64,000 nucleotides of DNA, from assembly GCF_027922165.1 (NCBI RefSeq), contig NZ_BSFD01000011.1:101935-165934 (forward strand), read 5' to 3'. Of this stretch, positions 55,022 through 64,000 are shown one piece after another; within the stretch, counting starts at the first letter, position 1; each line of letters starts with the position of its first letter. The position numbers and the translations under genes are program-made. This DNA comes from Brevundimonas intermedia. GTDB taxonomy: Bacteria; Pseudomonadota; Alphaproteobacteria; Caulobacterales; Caulobacteraceae. The notes beneath the pieces were generated by a model. That model saw only the letters and a list, made by a program, of their open reading frames with translations, searched no databases and was not told the origin of the DNA.

Positions 55022-57235
55022 ATGACGATCCACGCTCCGCCGCCGGAAGGCGGCCGTATCATTGACGAGCCTATGGAGACGGCCCTCAGCCGTCGCTATC
55101 TGGCCTACGCCCTGTCGACCATCACCAACCGCGCCCTTCCCGATGTTCGGGACGGGTTCAAGCCCGTGCACCGGCGCATCCTGTACGCCATGCACCAGAT
55201 GCGGCTGAACCCGCAGGCGGCGGCGCGCAAATGCGCCAAGGTCGTCGGCGAGGTGATGGGCGGATACCACCCGCATGGCGACGCCTCGATCTATGAGGCC
55301 CTGGTGCGCCTGGCCCAGGACTTCGCCCAGCGCTATCCGCTGGTCGACGGTCAAGGGAACTTCGGCAATATCGACGGCGATAGCGCCGCAGCCATGCGCT
55401 ATACCGAGTGCAAGCTGACGCCCGCCGCCGTGCTGCTGCTGGACGGGATCGATCAGGACTCGGTCGATTTCCGCGCCACCTACGACGATCAGGACGAGGA
55501 GCCGGTGGTTCTGCCGGCCGGTTTCCCCAACCTGCTGGCCAATGGCTCGTCCGGCATCGCCGTAGGCATGGCCACCTCGATCCCGCCGCACAATGTCGGC
55601 GAACTGATTGACGCCTGCCAGATGTTGCTGGACCGGCCCGAGACGACGACGGCCGAGCTGGTGCAACTGGTCCCCGGACCGGACTTCCCGACCGGCGGGG
55701 TCGCGGTGGAGGGCCATGCTTCGATCCTGGACGCCTATGAGACGGGCCGGGGCGGGGTGCGGCTGCGGGCGCGCTGGGAGACCGAGGATCTGGGACGCGG
55801 CGTGTGGCGGATCATAGTCACCGAGATGCCGTATCAGGTGCAGAAGTCGCGCCTGATCGAGGCGCTGGCGGACCTGATCGAGCACAAGAAGGCGCCCCTG
55901 CTGGGCGATGTGCGCGACGAGTCGGCCGAAGACATCCGCCTGATCCTGGAGCCCAAGAACCGCACCATCGAGCCTGAGATGCTGATGGAGAGCCTGTTCA
56001 AGCTGTCGGATCTGGAAGTTCGCTTCCCGATCAACATGAACGTGCTGGACGCCGACGGCACGCCGCGCGTCATGGGGCTGAAGGCCTGCCTGAGAGCCTT
56101 CCTGGATCACCGGCGCGAGGTGCTGAACCGCCGGTCGCAGTGGCGGATCGCGCGGGTCGAGAAGCGGCTGCACCTGCTGGAAGGCCTGCGCATCGTCTTC
56201 CTTAACCTGGACGAGGTGATCCGTATCGTCCGTGAGGAGGAACAGCCCAAGGCCGTCCTGATCGCGCGTTTCGGCCTGACCGAGGTCCAGGCTGACTTCA
56301 TCCTCGACACCCGGCTGCGTCAGTTGGCGCGTCTGGAAGAGATGACGATCGAGAAGGAGTTCAAGGAACTGTCGGAGGAGCTGGCCAACCTGCAAGCCCT
56401 GACGTCTTCGGAAGGCAAGCAGTGGAAGGCGATCTCCAAGGAGCTGGAGGCCGTGCGCAAGGCGCTGATCTCGCCGCGTCGGACGACCATCGCCGACGCC
56501 GTCGACACCTCGGCCTTCGTCGCGCCCGAAGCCTTCATTCCGCGCGAGGCGATCACCGTCATCCTGTCGGAGCGCGGCTGGATCCGCGCCGCCAAGGGCA
56601 AGGTCGAGGATCCGTCGGAGCTGAAGTTCAAGGAAGGCGACCAGCTGGCCTATCTGGTGCCGGCCTATACGACCGACAAGCTGCTGGTGGGGGCGTCGGA
56701 CGGGCGGATCTTCACCATCGGGGCCGACAAGCTGGCGTCCGGTCGCGGGCATGGCGAGCCGCTGCGCCTGATGATCGATCTGGATGAGAAGGCCGAGATC
56801 ATCAATGTCCTGGCCCACCAGCCGGGCGGGAAACTGCTGATCGCGTCCAAGGCCGGCTATGGCTTTATCGCGCCGGAAGACGACACCCTGGCCCAGAAGC
56901 GGGGCGGCAAACAGGTGCTGAATGGCGACATGCTGGCCATGCTTCGCATCCCGCAGACGCCGACGGCCGATCACGTCGCGACCATAGGCGAGAATATCAA
57001 GACCCTGATCTTCCCGCTGGACGAACTGCCCGAGATGGGGCGCGGCAAGGGGGTGCGTCTGCAAGGCTTCAAACAGGGCGGCCTGGCCGACGTGACCGTG
57101 TTCAACGCCGAACAGGGGCCGGAATGGGCCGACGGCGGCGGGCGTCGTCGCAACTGGCCCGACTGGAAGGACTGGCTGGGCAAGCGCGCCGGGGCCGGGC
57201 GTCAGGGGCCGCGAGGCTTGCGGAAGTTTCGTTGA
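55022..57235 (+). CDS. parC: DNA topoisomerase IV subunit A
   Basis: 737 residues. Catalytic Tyr127 is in AMRYTE, the winged-helix DNA-binding region is [12 protein letters not shown] (about 83-94), and C-terminal beta-pinwheel blades follow. The quinolone-resistance position corresponding to E. coli Ser80 is Ala88; Glu84 is conserved as Glu92. With ParE it decatenates chromosomes. In relatives it follows recO closely; here 13 kb of accessory genes intervene. Confidence 0.95.
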   Translation: MTIHAPPPEGGRIIDEPMETALSRRYLAYALSTITNRALPDVRDGFKPVHRRILYAMHQMRLNPQAAARKCAKVVGEVMGGYHPHGDASIYEALVRLAQDFAQRYPLVDGQGNFGNIDGDSAAAMRYTECKLTPAAVLLLDGIDQDSVDFRATYDDQDEEPVVLPAGFPNLLANGSSGIAVGMATSIPPHNVGELIDACQMLLDRPETTTAELVQLVPGPDFPTGGVAVEGHASILDAYETGRGGVRLRARWETEDLGRGVWRIIVTEMPYQVQKSRLIEALADLIEHKKAPLLGDVRDESAEDIRLILEPKNRTIEPEMLMESLFKLSDLEVRFPINMNVLDADGTPRVMGLKACLRAFLDHRREVLNRRSQWRIARVEKRLHLLEGLRIVFLNLDEVIRIVREEEQPKAVLIARFGLTEVQADFILDTRLRQLARLEEMTIEKEFKELSEELANLQALTSSEGKQWKAISKELEAVRKALISPRRTTIADAVDTSAFVAPEAFIPREAITVILSERGWIRAAKGKVEDPSELKFKEGDQLAYLVPAYTTDKLLVGASDGRIFTIGADKLASGRGHGEPLRLMIDLDEKAEIINVLAHQPGGKLLIASKAGYGFIAPEDDTLAQKRGGKQVLNGDMLAMLRIPQTPTADHVATIGENIKTLIFPLDELPEMGRGKGVRLQGFKQGGLADVTVFNAEQGPEWADGGGRRRNWPDWKDWLGKRAGAGRQGPRGLRKFR

Positions 57236-57241
57236 CGAAGG

Positions 57242-57264
57242 CGGCGGACCGATCTGGTCCGCCG
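57242..57264. terminator. Hairpin after parC
   Basis: CGGCGGACC pairs with GGTCCGCCG (9 bp) with a five-base loop, between convergent stops. No T-run follows; it is a likely weak bidirectional terminator. Confidence 0.55.
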
Positions 57265-57274
57265 ACGGTCGACA

Positions 57275-57517
57275 TCAACAGTCGAAGTAGACGTATTCGA
57301 TATAGGCTCCGAGCTGCAGGGGCTCGTGATATGTGCTGCCGTCGCAGTTCTGACCAGAGATTGCGACGAGCTGGCGCGGCTCGAATTCCTGATTGTAGTG
57401 GTAGGCGACATGCCCCTGTTCCACCGGTCCGTGGCCTGGCCAGTTCTGGGATGATGCGACGCTGCTGCCCGCAGCGAGGATCAATGCCGTGAAAGTCGCC
57501 AATCTTGAGATTTTCAT
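57275..57517 (-). CDS. Small secreted Cys-containing protein, DUF6289-like
   Basis: 80 residues: signal peptide (about 1-24) and a short mature part with two Cys and several Tyr (HVAYHYNQEFEPRQLVAISGQNCDGSTYHEPLQLG...YVYFDC). It looks like the DUF6289 class of tiny exported proteins. ATG 57517 has a GGAGAAGG ribosome site; a longer open frame exists upstream but lacks one. Function is unknown. Confidence 0.7.
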   Translation of the reverse strand: MKISRLATFTALILAAGSSVASSQNWPGHGPVEQGHVAYHYNQEFEPRQLVAISGQNCDGSTYHEPLQLGAYIEYVYFDC

Positions 57518-57626
57518 CGCCTTCTCCACATCGTGCGCCTGATTGCGCTTCACAACAGAGAGCCTTCTGTGGAAGCGAGTCAATCTTCGGTAGTTGCGGC
57601 GAGCTGTCACGGTTGCGGTTTCAGCG

Positions 57627-58364
57627 TCAGTCCTCCAGCCGAGACCAGCCCAGCTTGCCCAGCACCTCCATCGGGCGGAAGTCGGCCTTGTAGTCCATCT
57701 TCTCCGAGCCCCGGACCCAGTAGCCGAGATAGACGTAGGGCAGGCCGACCTGGGCCGCCTGGCGGATGTGATCCAAGATGGCGAACCGGCCCAGGCTGCG
57801 GCGGTCCAGGCGGGGGTCGTAGAAGCTGTAGACCATCGAAAGACCGTCCTTAAGCAGGTCGGTCAGGGTGACGGCGACCAGGTCGCCGGGGCCGCCGTCG
57901 TCGGAGGCCAGACGATATTCGATCAGGTGGGTGCGAACGGCGGTGTCCTCGACCATGGCGACATAGTCGAGCCAGCCCATGTCGCTCATGCCGCCGGTCG
58001 GGTGGCGGGTGGTCAGGTAGCGGCGCAACAGCTGGAACTGTTCGGTCGTGGCCTCGGCCTCGACCAGATCGCGCGACAGGTCGGCGTTACGGGCCAGGAC
58101 CTTGCGCTGCGACCGGCTGAAGGCGAACTCGGGCACGGGCAGGCGGACCGAGACGCAGGCGTCGCAGGCCTCGCAGGCCGGGCGATAGGCGATGTTCTGG
58201 CTGCGGCGGAAGCCGGCCAGGGTCAGTTCGTCATTGACGTGGGCGCCGTCGGAGAAGGGCAGGTTGGCGAAGACCTTGCGTTCTGTTTTGCCCGGCAGAT
58301 AGGGACACGGCGCGACCGAGGTCATGAAGAACCGGAGTTGTCGTGTCGGAACGTGCTGGGTCAC
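57627..58364 (-). CDS. bpt: Aspartate/glutamate leucyltransferase (arginyltransferase family)
   Basis: 245 residues. The Cys-rich N-terminal motif ACEACDACVSVRLPV and the segment YLGYWVRGSEKMDYKADFRPMEVL identify it. It adds Leu to N-terminal Asp/Glu, marking proteins for degradation by the N-degron pathway with ClpS-ClpAP. Length is as expected. Confidence 0.92.
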   Translation of the reverse strand: MTQHVPTRQLRFFMTSVAPCPYLPGKTERKVFANLPFSDGAHVNDELTLAGFRRSQNIAYRPACEACDACVSVRLPVPEFAFSRSQRKVLARNADLSRDLVEAEATTEQFQLLRRYLTTRHPTGGMSDMGWLDYVAMVEDTAVRTHLIEYRLASDDGGPGDLVAVTLTDLLKDGLSMVYSFYDPRLDRRSLGRFAILDHIRQAAQVGLPYVYLGYWVRGSEKMDYKADFRPMEVLGKLGWSRLED

Positions 58365-58478
58365 GGCTCTATGTCCGCACCTGAACGGGCCAAAAATGCG
58401 ACGGTCGAAGGCTCATGCCTGGATTTGCCGTCATTGACGGCTCGGCCGCAAGCGCCTGGGCGCCACAGCCGTCCACGA

Positions 58479-59378
58479 TCACAGCGAGGTGTCCATCGGC
58501 AGGACCGGCGCCTCGCGCAACAGGACGATGGCGATGCGGCGATTGCCTTGCAGGGTGGGGTCGTCGGGGTAGAGGGGGTCCGAACCCGCCTTGCCGGCGA
58601 CGGAATAGACGCGGTCGGGGTCCACGCCGGCGTTCTGGAGCACCAGTCGCGAGCCGTTGGCGCGTTCCGAGGACAGGGTCCAGTCGGCGGGGGCGCTGGC
58701 GCGGTTGGAGCCGGGCGTGGCGCTGGTGTGGCCGGTGATGGAGATGCGGTTCGGCAGTTGGTTGATCACCTTGGCCACGGCGCGCAACAGGACCTGGGCC
58801 CGCGCGTTCGGTCGGGCCGAGTTGTTGTCGAACATGGAACGGCCTTCCTGATCGACCAACTGGATGCGCAATCCTTCGGGCGTCTGGTCGACGATCAGCT
58901 GCTTCGACAGCTCCGCCAGTTCCGGCATCGACTGCATGGCCTGGCGCAGGGATTCGGCGGCGCTGGCGAATTCCGCCGCCTCACGCTTCTGGATTTCAGC
59001 CTGGAGCGCAGCCTCGCTCGCGCTAGAAAGATCGGTGCTGGCGCCCGGATTGCTGGCGTCGGCAGGGGCCTCTGGCGCGAGTTGTTCGATCACGGACTGC
59101 GAGCCGGAGCTCTTGGGACCGTCGTCGCCCAGGGCGGTGCCGCCCAGAATGCCGCCGGATCCAGATGTGGTCTCAGACACGCTTGCCGGGGCGAAATAGT
59201 CGGCGATTCCTCGCTTTTGCTCCGGGTCCGTCGTGTTGATCAGCCACATCAGGAGGAAGAAGGCCATCATGGCGGTCACGAAGTCGGCATAGGCCACCTT
59301 CCAGGCGCCGCCGTGGTGGCCGCCGCCGGACACCTTCTTGACCTTCTTGATGAGGATCGGACGATCGCTCACAGACAT
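58479..59378 (-). CDS. motB: Flagellar motor stator protein MotB
   Basis: 299 residues. A short cytoplasmic N-terminus precedes one membrane helix with the proton-path Asp32 (KVAYADFVTAMMAFFLLMWLINT), and a C-terminal OmpA-like peptidoglycan-binding domain (about 155-285, ISITGHTSATPG) follows. MotA is not in the window. ATG 59378 (MSVSDRP) is used; the longer ORF has poor context. It is divergent from the dehydrogenase gene. Confidence 0.92.
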   Translation of the reverse strand: MSVSDRPILIKKVKKVSGGGHHGGAWKVAYADFVTAMMAFFLLMWLINTTDPEQKRGIADYFAPASVSETTSGSGGILGGTALGDDGPKSSGSQSVIEQLAPEAPADASNPGASTDLSSASEAALQAEIQKREAAEFASAAESLRQAMQSMPELAELSKQLIVDQTPEGLRIQLVDQEGRSMFDNNSARPNARAQVLLRAVAKVINQLPNRISITGHTSATPGSNRASAPADWTLSSERANGSRLVLQNAGVDPDRVYSVAGKAGSDPLYPDDPTLQGNRRIAIVLLREAPVLPMDTSL

Positions 59379-59503
59379 GGACGCACCCCGGGAATTTCCT
59401 GTCCCAATGTGGGGCGCCAAGGTTAACCGCGCGTTGATCCGAGGCGAGCGGCTTGAACGCCCGCCCGACGCGGCCTAGTCCGGGCTGAACCAAGGAGCCT
59501 GTC

Positions 59504-60364
59504 ATGAAGATCGCATTCGCCGGCCTGGGCGTCATGGGCGCCCCGATGGCGCGCCACCTGATGCAGGCCGGCCATGATGTCGTCGGCTTCAACCGCACGA
59601 CCGCAAAGGCGCAGGTCTGGGCGGATGCGACGGGCGGGCGGTTCGGCGAGACTGTCGCCCAGGCGGTCCAAGACGTTGAACTGTTCATCCTTTGCGTGGG
59701 CAATGACGAGGATGTGCGGTCGGTTGTGACCGAGGCTCTACCGTATTTGGCCGAGGGGGCGGTGATCGTCGATCACACCACGACGTCAGCCAAGCTGGCG
59801 CGCGAGATGGCCGAACTGGCGGCGGAGCAGGGACGGGCATTCGTCGACGCCCCGGTGTCCGGCGGTCAGGCCGGGGCCGAGAACGGCCAGCTCAGCGTCA
59901 TGGCCGGGGGCGACCCCGAGGCCCTGGCCAGGGCGGAGCCGGCGCTGAAGGCCTATTCCAAGGCGATCAAGCATATGGGGCCGGCGGGATCGGGGCAGTT
60001 GACCAAGATGGTCAATCAGATCGCCATCGCCGGCGTGGTCCAGGGTCTGGCCGAGGCTGTGCATTTCGCCCAGGTCGCGGGCCTGGATACGGACGCCGCC
60101 TTTGACGCCGTGTCCAAGGGGGCGGCCCAGAGCTGGCAGATGGACAATCGCTGGAAGACCGCGGCCAAGGGCGAGTTCGAATTCGGCTTTGCGGTCGACT
60201 GGATGCGCAAGGATCTCGGGCTGGTGCTGGACGAGGCGCGGTCGAATGGGGCGCGTCTGGCCCTGACGGCCCTGGTCGATCAGTTCTATGCCGAGGTGCA
60301 GGCCATGGGCGGCAATCGCTGGGACACCTCCAGCCTGGCGGCGCGGCTGCAGTCGCGGGACTGA
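59504..60364 (+). CDS. 3-hydroxyisobutyrate dehydrogenase family oxidoreductase
   Basis: 286 residues. The Rossmann start is MKIAFAGLGVMGAPMARHLMQAGHDVVGFNRT, then the DAPVSGGQAGAENGQLSVMAGG catalytic loop, the Lys in GQLTKMVNQ, and a helical C-terminal domain. It oxidises beta-hydroxyacids such as tartronate semialdehyde or 3-hydroxyisobutyrate forms; the substrate is not known. Confidence 0.9.
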   Translation: MKIAFAGLGVMGAPMARHLMQAGHDVVGFNRTTAKAQVWADATGGRFGETVAQAVQDVELFILCVGNDEDVRSVVTEALPYLAEGAVIVDHTTTSAKLAREMAELAAEQGRAFVDAPVSGGQAGAENGQLSVMAGGDPEALARAEPALKAYSKAIKHMGPAGSGQLTKMVNQIAIAGVVQGLAEAVHFAQVAGLDTDAAFDAVSKGAAQSWQMDNRWKTAAKGEFEFGFAVDWMRKDLGLVLDEARSNGARLALTALVDQFYAEVQAMGGNRWDTSSLAARLQSRD

Positions 60365-60368
60365 CGGG

Positions 60369-60878
60369 CTAAAGCCGTCGATACATGACGTGCAGGCCGA
60401 CCAGACTGTGTGCGGGGTGGTCGAAGGCTTCGGGGATGGTGCAGAGGATTTCGAAGCCCAGCGATTTCCATAGCGCCACCGCGATGGCGTTGGTCTCAAC
60501 CACGGCGTTGAACTGCATGGACCGGAAGCCGGCGTCGCGGGCGAATTCTAGCGCCGCTTCGCCCAGGCGCCGGGCGACGCCACGGCCGCGCGCCTGGGGG
60601 GCGACCATGAAGCTGCCGTTGGCGACGTGGGCGCCGTTGCCGGGACGGTTCGGGACGATCTTGGCGGCGCCGATAACCCGGCCGTCCTCGACGGCGACGA
60701 GGACGCCGCCGGGCGGGGGCGGCGTCCAGAGAGCCCGGGCGACTGTCTCGCTCATGTCGAGCGGATAGGCGTAGCTGTCGCCGGCGCGGGTCACGCCTTC
60801 GATGATCGGCCAGAGGTCCGGCCAATCACCGTCGGTCGCCAGGCGGATTTCGGGGATGGAAATCAGGCGGCCTCCCAT
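60369..60878 (-). CDS. GNAT-family N-acetyltransferase
   Basis: 169 residues. The acetyl-CoA loop is VAPQARGRGVARRLGEAAL, with upstream IRLATDGDWPDLWPIIEG. ATG 60878 overlaps the S9 peptidase end by 16 bases. It is one of many small-molecule acetyltransferases; the substrate is unknown. Confidence 0.85.
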   Translation of the reverse strand: MGGRLISIPEIRLATDGDWPDLWPIIEGVTRAGDSYAYPLDMSETVARALWTPPPPGGVLVAVEDGRVIGAAKIVPNRPGNGAHVANGSFMVAPQARGRGVARRLGEAALEFARDAGFRSMQFNAVVETNAIAVALWKSLGFEILCTIPEAFDHPAHSLVGLHVMYRRL

Positions 60879-63097
60879 CCCTTCTCGGCGGCCCAGACGG
60901 CGAAGGCGTAGTCGTGGGCGACCTCCTTCAGATAGTCGAACCGGCCTGCGGCGCCGCCGTGACCGGCTTCCATATTGATTTTCAGCAGCACCGGCTTGCC
61001 CGAAGTGGTCGCGGGCCGCAGCTTGGCGACCCACTTCTCGGGCTCCCAATAGGTGACGCGGGGGTCGGACAGGCCGCCGGTCGCCAGGACGGCGGGATAG
61101 GCCTTGGGGCCGACCTGATCATAGGGGCTGTAGCTCATCATATAGTCGTAGGCCTCCGGATCCTCGATCGGATTGCCCCACTCGGGCCATTCCGGCGGCG
61201 TCAGCGGCAGGGAGGTGTCGCTCATGGTGTTGATTACATCGACGAAGGGCACCTGGCCGATGACGCCGGCCCACAGGTCGGGCCGCATATTGTTGACGGC
61301 GCCCATCAACAGACCGCCGGCCGAGCCGCCCTGGGCGACGATGTTTCCGGCGGCGACGTATTTGCCTGCGATCAGGTGTTCGGCGGCGGCGATGAAGTCA
61401 GTGAAGGTGTTCTTCTTCGTCATCCGACGGGCGTCCAGGAACCAGCCCCAGCCCTTGTCCGAGCCGCCCCGGATGTGGGCGATGGCGTAGATCCAGCCGC
61501 GATCCACCAGCGACAACCGGTTGGTCGAGAAGCTGGCGGGCATGGGAATGCCGTAGGAGCCGTAGCCATACAGCAGCAGGGGCGCTGAACCATCGACAGG
61601 CGTGGATTTGCGACGCAGCACCGTAACCGGCACCAACTGCCCGTCCGAAGCCGGGGCGTTCAGCCGTTCGACGACATAGTCCGCGATATTGTGGCCGGAC
61701 GGAATCTGCTGGGTCTTGCGCAGGGTCCGCTCGCGGGTCGCCATGTCGTAGTCGAAGGTCTGGGTCGGGGTGGACGGCGAGTTGTAGCTGTAGCGGGTGG
61801 TCGTGGTTTCGAACTCGGAGGCGCCGGACAGCGACAGGGCGAAGGCGGGTTCATCGACGGCGATCTCGTGCTCGGCGCCGGCGCGGTCGCGGATGATGAT
61901 CCGGGTATTGGCGTCGGCGCGCTCCTGGCGGGCCAGGTGGTCCTGGGTCAGGTCCAGACCTTCGATATATCGGCCGGGCGTGTGCGGCACGAGATCGGTC
62001 CAGTGGGCCTTGGACGGGGTCGCGCTGGGCGCCTGGACGATCTTGAAGTCGATGGCGTCGTCGGCGTTGGTGCGGATCACCCAGCGGTCGCCCCAGTGAT
62101 CGACGTCGTAGCGGATGGCCACTACCCGAGGCTCCAGCACCGCCGGCGTCGCGGTCGGGGTAGAGGCGGGGATGTAGCGGGCCTCGGACGTCTCCTGGTT
62201 CTGGATGCTGATGACGATGAACTGGTCGTCGGCGGTGCGGCCGACGCCGATGAACATGCCGTCGTCTTCTTCCTCATAGACCAGGGTGGTCTCGCCGCCG
62301 CGTGCGGGGCGGCGGAAAATCTTGTCCGGCCGGCCGTTGTCGTCGCGGTTGGTCCAGAAGATCCACTGGCTGTCGGGCGAGAAGGTGAAGTCGCCGTTCG
62401 AATTCTCGATGGGGTCGGGCAGGACGGCGCCGGTGGCGAGATCCTTCAGATAGATCTTGTGCACCTCAGAGCCTTGGGCGTCTTCAGCATAGGCGAACAG
62501 GCTGTGGTCGGGGCTGTGAGAAGCGGCCGAGACCTCGGAATAGGCCTTGCCCTCGGCCAGTTCGTTGGCGTCCAGAAGCAGTTGGGGCGTGGGGGCCATG
62601 ACGAAGTTTTTCGTCACCGGCTGACCGTTCACCATCCATGTGCCCTGACGTTCGACCCGCATGTAACGGGGATGCTGGTCGCCCGTGCGGTACTCGACGA
62701 AATAATTCCAATCGCCGTCGGCGGCGGGAACGGAGCTGTCGTCCTCCTTGATGCGGCCGCGCATCTCCGCGAACATCGCTTCCTGCAGCGGGACGGTGGA
62801 AGCCATCATGGCTTCGCGATAGGCGTTTTCGGCGGTCAGATGCTCCTTGACCTCGGCCTTGATCAGGCTCGGATCCTTCAGCACGGCCTGCCAGTTGTCG
62901 TCCTTCATCCAGTGATAGTCGTCGGTGCGCGTGCGACCCAGTTGCTCGATGACGACGGGGATTTTCTTGGCGACAGGGGGGTGAGGCATCGAGGTTCCGG
63001 CGGATTTGGCGGGCGTTGCGAAAGCGGGGGTAAGGGCGGGGGAGGCCGTCGCGACCGCGGTCGCGGCCGTGGAAAGGATCAACTGGCGACGGTTCAT
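60863..63097 (-). CDS. S9 family peptidase (oligopeptidase B-like)
   Basis: 744 residues: signal-like N-terminus (about 1-27, MNRRQLILSTAATAVATASP), beta-propeller (about 90-450), and alpha/beta-hydrolase domain with Ser592 in GGSAGG, Asp678 in LSDPRVTYWEP, and His713 in EAGHGG. The triad is complete. It cleaves peptides after basic residues in known members. The twin-arginine-like NRRQ suggests export. ATG 63097 has an AAGGGG site. Confidence 0.9.
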   Translation of the reverse strand: MNRRQLILSTAATAVATASPALTPAFATPAKSAGTSMPHPPVAKKIPVVIEQLGRTRTDDYHWMKDDNWQAVLKDPSLIKAEVKEHLTAENAYREAMMASTVPLQEAMFAEMRGRIKEDDSSVPAADGDWNYFVEYRTGDQHPRYMRVERQGTWMVNGQPVTKNFVMAPTPQLLLDANELAEGKAYSEVSAASHSPDHSLFAYAEDAQGSEVHKIYLKDLATGAVLPDPIENSNGDFTFSPDSQWIFWTNRDDNGRPDKIFRRPARGGETTLVYEEEDDGMFIGVGRTADDQFIVISIQNQETSEARYIPASTPTATPAVLEPRVVAIRYDVDHWGDRWVIRTNADDAIDFKIVQAPSATPSKAHWTDLVPHTPGRYIEGLDLTQDHLARQERADANTRIIIRDRAGAEHEIAVDEPAFALSLSGASEFETTTTRYSYNSPSTPTQTFDYDMATRERTLRKTQQIPSGHNIADYVVERLNAPASDGQLVPVTVLRRKSTPVDGSAPLLLYGYGSYGIPMPASFSTNRLSLVDRGWIYAIAHIRGGSDKGWGWFLDARRMTKKNTFTDFIAAAEHLIAGKYVAAGNIVAQGGSAGGLLMGAVNNMRPDLWAGVIGQVPFVDVINTMSDTSLPLTPPEWPEWGNPIEDPEAYDYMMSYSPYDQVGPKAYPAVLATGGLSDPRVTYWEPEKWVAKLRPATTSGKPVLLKINMEAGHGGAAGRFDYLKEVAHDYAFAVWAAEKGWEAA

Positions 63098-63189
63098 AAG
63101 CTCGGCCCCTTTTATTCGGATGACCGGACCTTGTGCGTGGCCTATGGCCGACGTCAAATGAAGAAAAGCGGGGGAAGTGCTTTCCATTG

Positions 63190-64000
63190 ATGTTCGACCT
63201 TCAGACTCAGCCGACGCCATTTATCGAGGCGGCGCAGACCGAACGGCGTCCTGCGTGGGACCTGACGGTGTCCTTGATCAACGCGACGGTGCAGATCGAC
63301 CAGCCGACCGGAGACGGAACGCGGACGGTCGGGACCGGTTTTCTGCTGAACGCGCCCCGGCCGGACGGCACGCCGCGCATCGTGCTGGTGACGGCGGACC
63401 ATGTTCTGAGCCGAATGCCTGACGCCGAGGCGCGGATCGGCTGGCGCACCGAACTGCCTGACGGCGGATGGCGGTTCGATCCCCAGCCTCTGACGATCCG
63501 CGATGCGGCGTCCGATCCACTGTGGACCAAGCCGGAAGACCGTGATGTGGCGGTGATGGAGATCGCCGCGCCTGAGGCCTTCGCCCGCGCCGCCATCCCG
63601 ATGGCCTGGCTGGCCGACAAGGACACTTTCGATGCAGCTGAGGTCGGGCCGGGCGACGACATGCTGTCGTTGGGCTTTCCGCGCGGCCTGTCGGCGAATC
63701 GGGCCGGGTTCCCGATCCTGCGGGTGGGGCGGATCGCCTCCTGGCCGCTGACGCCGATCAGCGCCTTTCCGACCTTCCTGCTCGATTTCGCCGTCTTCCC
63801 GGGCAACTCGGGCGGGCCGGTTTTCTGGACCCCTACAGTGCAGCGACAGGCGGATGTGGAGACACCGATCCATCCCTATGTCGCCGGTGTGCTGACCCAG
63901 GAGGTCATCGTGCAGGAAGAGCGTCTGGGCATCGGCGTTGTGGTCCACGCCGACTATATCCGTGAGGCGGTGGCCCTGCTGGATCAGAAGGCGGCGCCGG
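63190..64000 (+). CDS. Trypsin-like serine protease, 3' truncated
   Basis: About 270 residues visible and no stop before the window end. It starts at ATG 63190 (MFDLQTQPTPFIEAAQ). The catalytic triad can be seen: His in VTADHVLS, Asp in DVAVMEI, Ser in FPGNSGGPV. The fold is that of a trypsin-like peptidase of the cytoplasmic or exported type; no signal peptide is evident. It is divergent from the S9 peptidase. Confidence 0.8.
   Translation, partial: MFDLQTQPTPFIEAAQTERRPAWDLTVSLINATVQIDQPTGDGTRTVGTGFLLNAPRPDGTPRIVLVTADHVLSRMPDAEARIGWRTELPDGGWRFDPQPLTIRDAASDPLWTKPEDRDVAVMEIAAPEAFARAAIPMAWLADKDTFDAAEVGPGDDMLSLGFPRGLSANRAGFPILRVGRIASWPLTPISAFPTFLLDFAVFPGNSGGPVFWTPTVQRQADVETPIHPYVAGVLTQEVIVQEERLGIGVVVHADYIREAVALLDQKAAP

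Noticed and set aside
54944..57064. 706-codon minus-strand open frame
   Set aside because: It is antisense to parC and has low-complexity composition without a domain.

Overview
The window is GC-rich, densely packed chromosomal DNA from an alphaproteobacterium. The likely family is Caulobacteraceae, and Brevundimonas is the most probable genus. The evidence is the housekeeping order slt / dapA-smpB / rpoZ-rel-pyrE-pdxJ-acpS-lepB-rnc-era / recO / parC, which is typical of Caulobacterales, together with many ATGA, GTGA and TGATG start/stop overlaps and a single rel gene. No transposase, integrase, prophage or CRISPR array was seen.

Region 1 (1-10.3 kb) is a glycan and GlcNAc utilisation block. 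It holds a 5'-truncated GH2 glycosidase, then on the minus strand a two-polypeptide GlcNAc phosphotransferase system (EIIA-HPr-EI fusion plus EIIC-EIIB), GlcNAc-6-P deacetylase, a SIS-type GlcN-6-P deaminase, a CutC-like protein and a Tat-exported glycosylasparaginase. Two 16-base sites of the same pattern lie upstream of the two minus-strand transcription units and are candidate operators of one regulator.

Region 2 (10.3-30 kb) is mixed: cheD, dps, a small secreted protein, tRNA-Leu(UAG) with a terminator, an APC amino acid permease, the helicase hrpB, an MFS transporter, two RNA methyltransferase-type genes, a family-2 glycosyltransferase, a TetR gene fused by overlaps to a btuF-btuC-btuD-like importer, slt, dapA-smpB, a family-5-like uracil-DNA glycosylase, a NYN-domain protein and folK. 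Region 3 (30-42 kb) is the rpoZ to era core. Between era and recO lie a serine hydrolase, an acetyl-CoA hydrolase/CoA transferase, a flavodoxin-fold reductase and an NTF2-like protein.

Region 4 (42.1-55 kb) separates recO from parC, genes that are close neighbours in relatives, and is the most unusual part. It holds a probable R-body (refractile body, Reb) operon of eleven small genes at 43.0-46.7 kb. Five encode clear RebB-family proteins, two encode divergent RebB-like proteins and four encode small proteins that are not recognisably RebB. A PD-(D/E)xK-like protein is transcribed divergently upstream. Next come a large autotransporter with calcium-binding-type Asp-rich repeats, a GT4 glycosyltransferase, two identical tRNA-Asp genes and an orphan ECF-type sigma factor. 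R-bodies are protein ribbons that unroll and break membranes. The sigma factor and the four unassigned small proteins are candidates for its control and assembly.

Region 5 (53-64 kb) contains a DipZ-like CcdA-thioredoxin fusion, parC with Ala at the quinolone-resistance Ser80 position, a small secreted protein, bpt, motB, an NAD-dependent beta-hydroxyacid dehydrogenase, a GNAT acetyltransferase, an S9 oligopeptidase and a trypsin-like protease cut off by the window end. All calls rest on reading the sequence and on knowledge of families. No searches were run.
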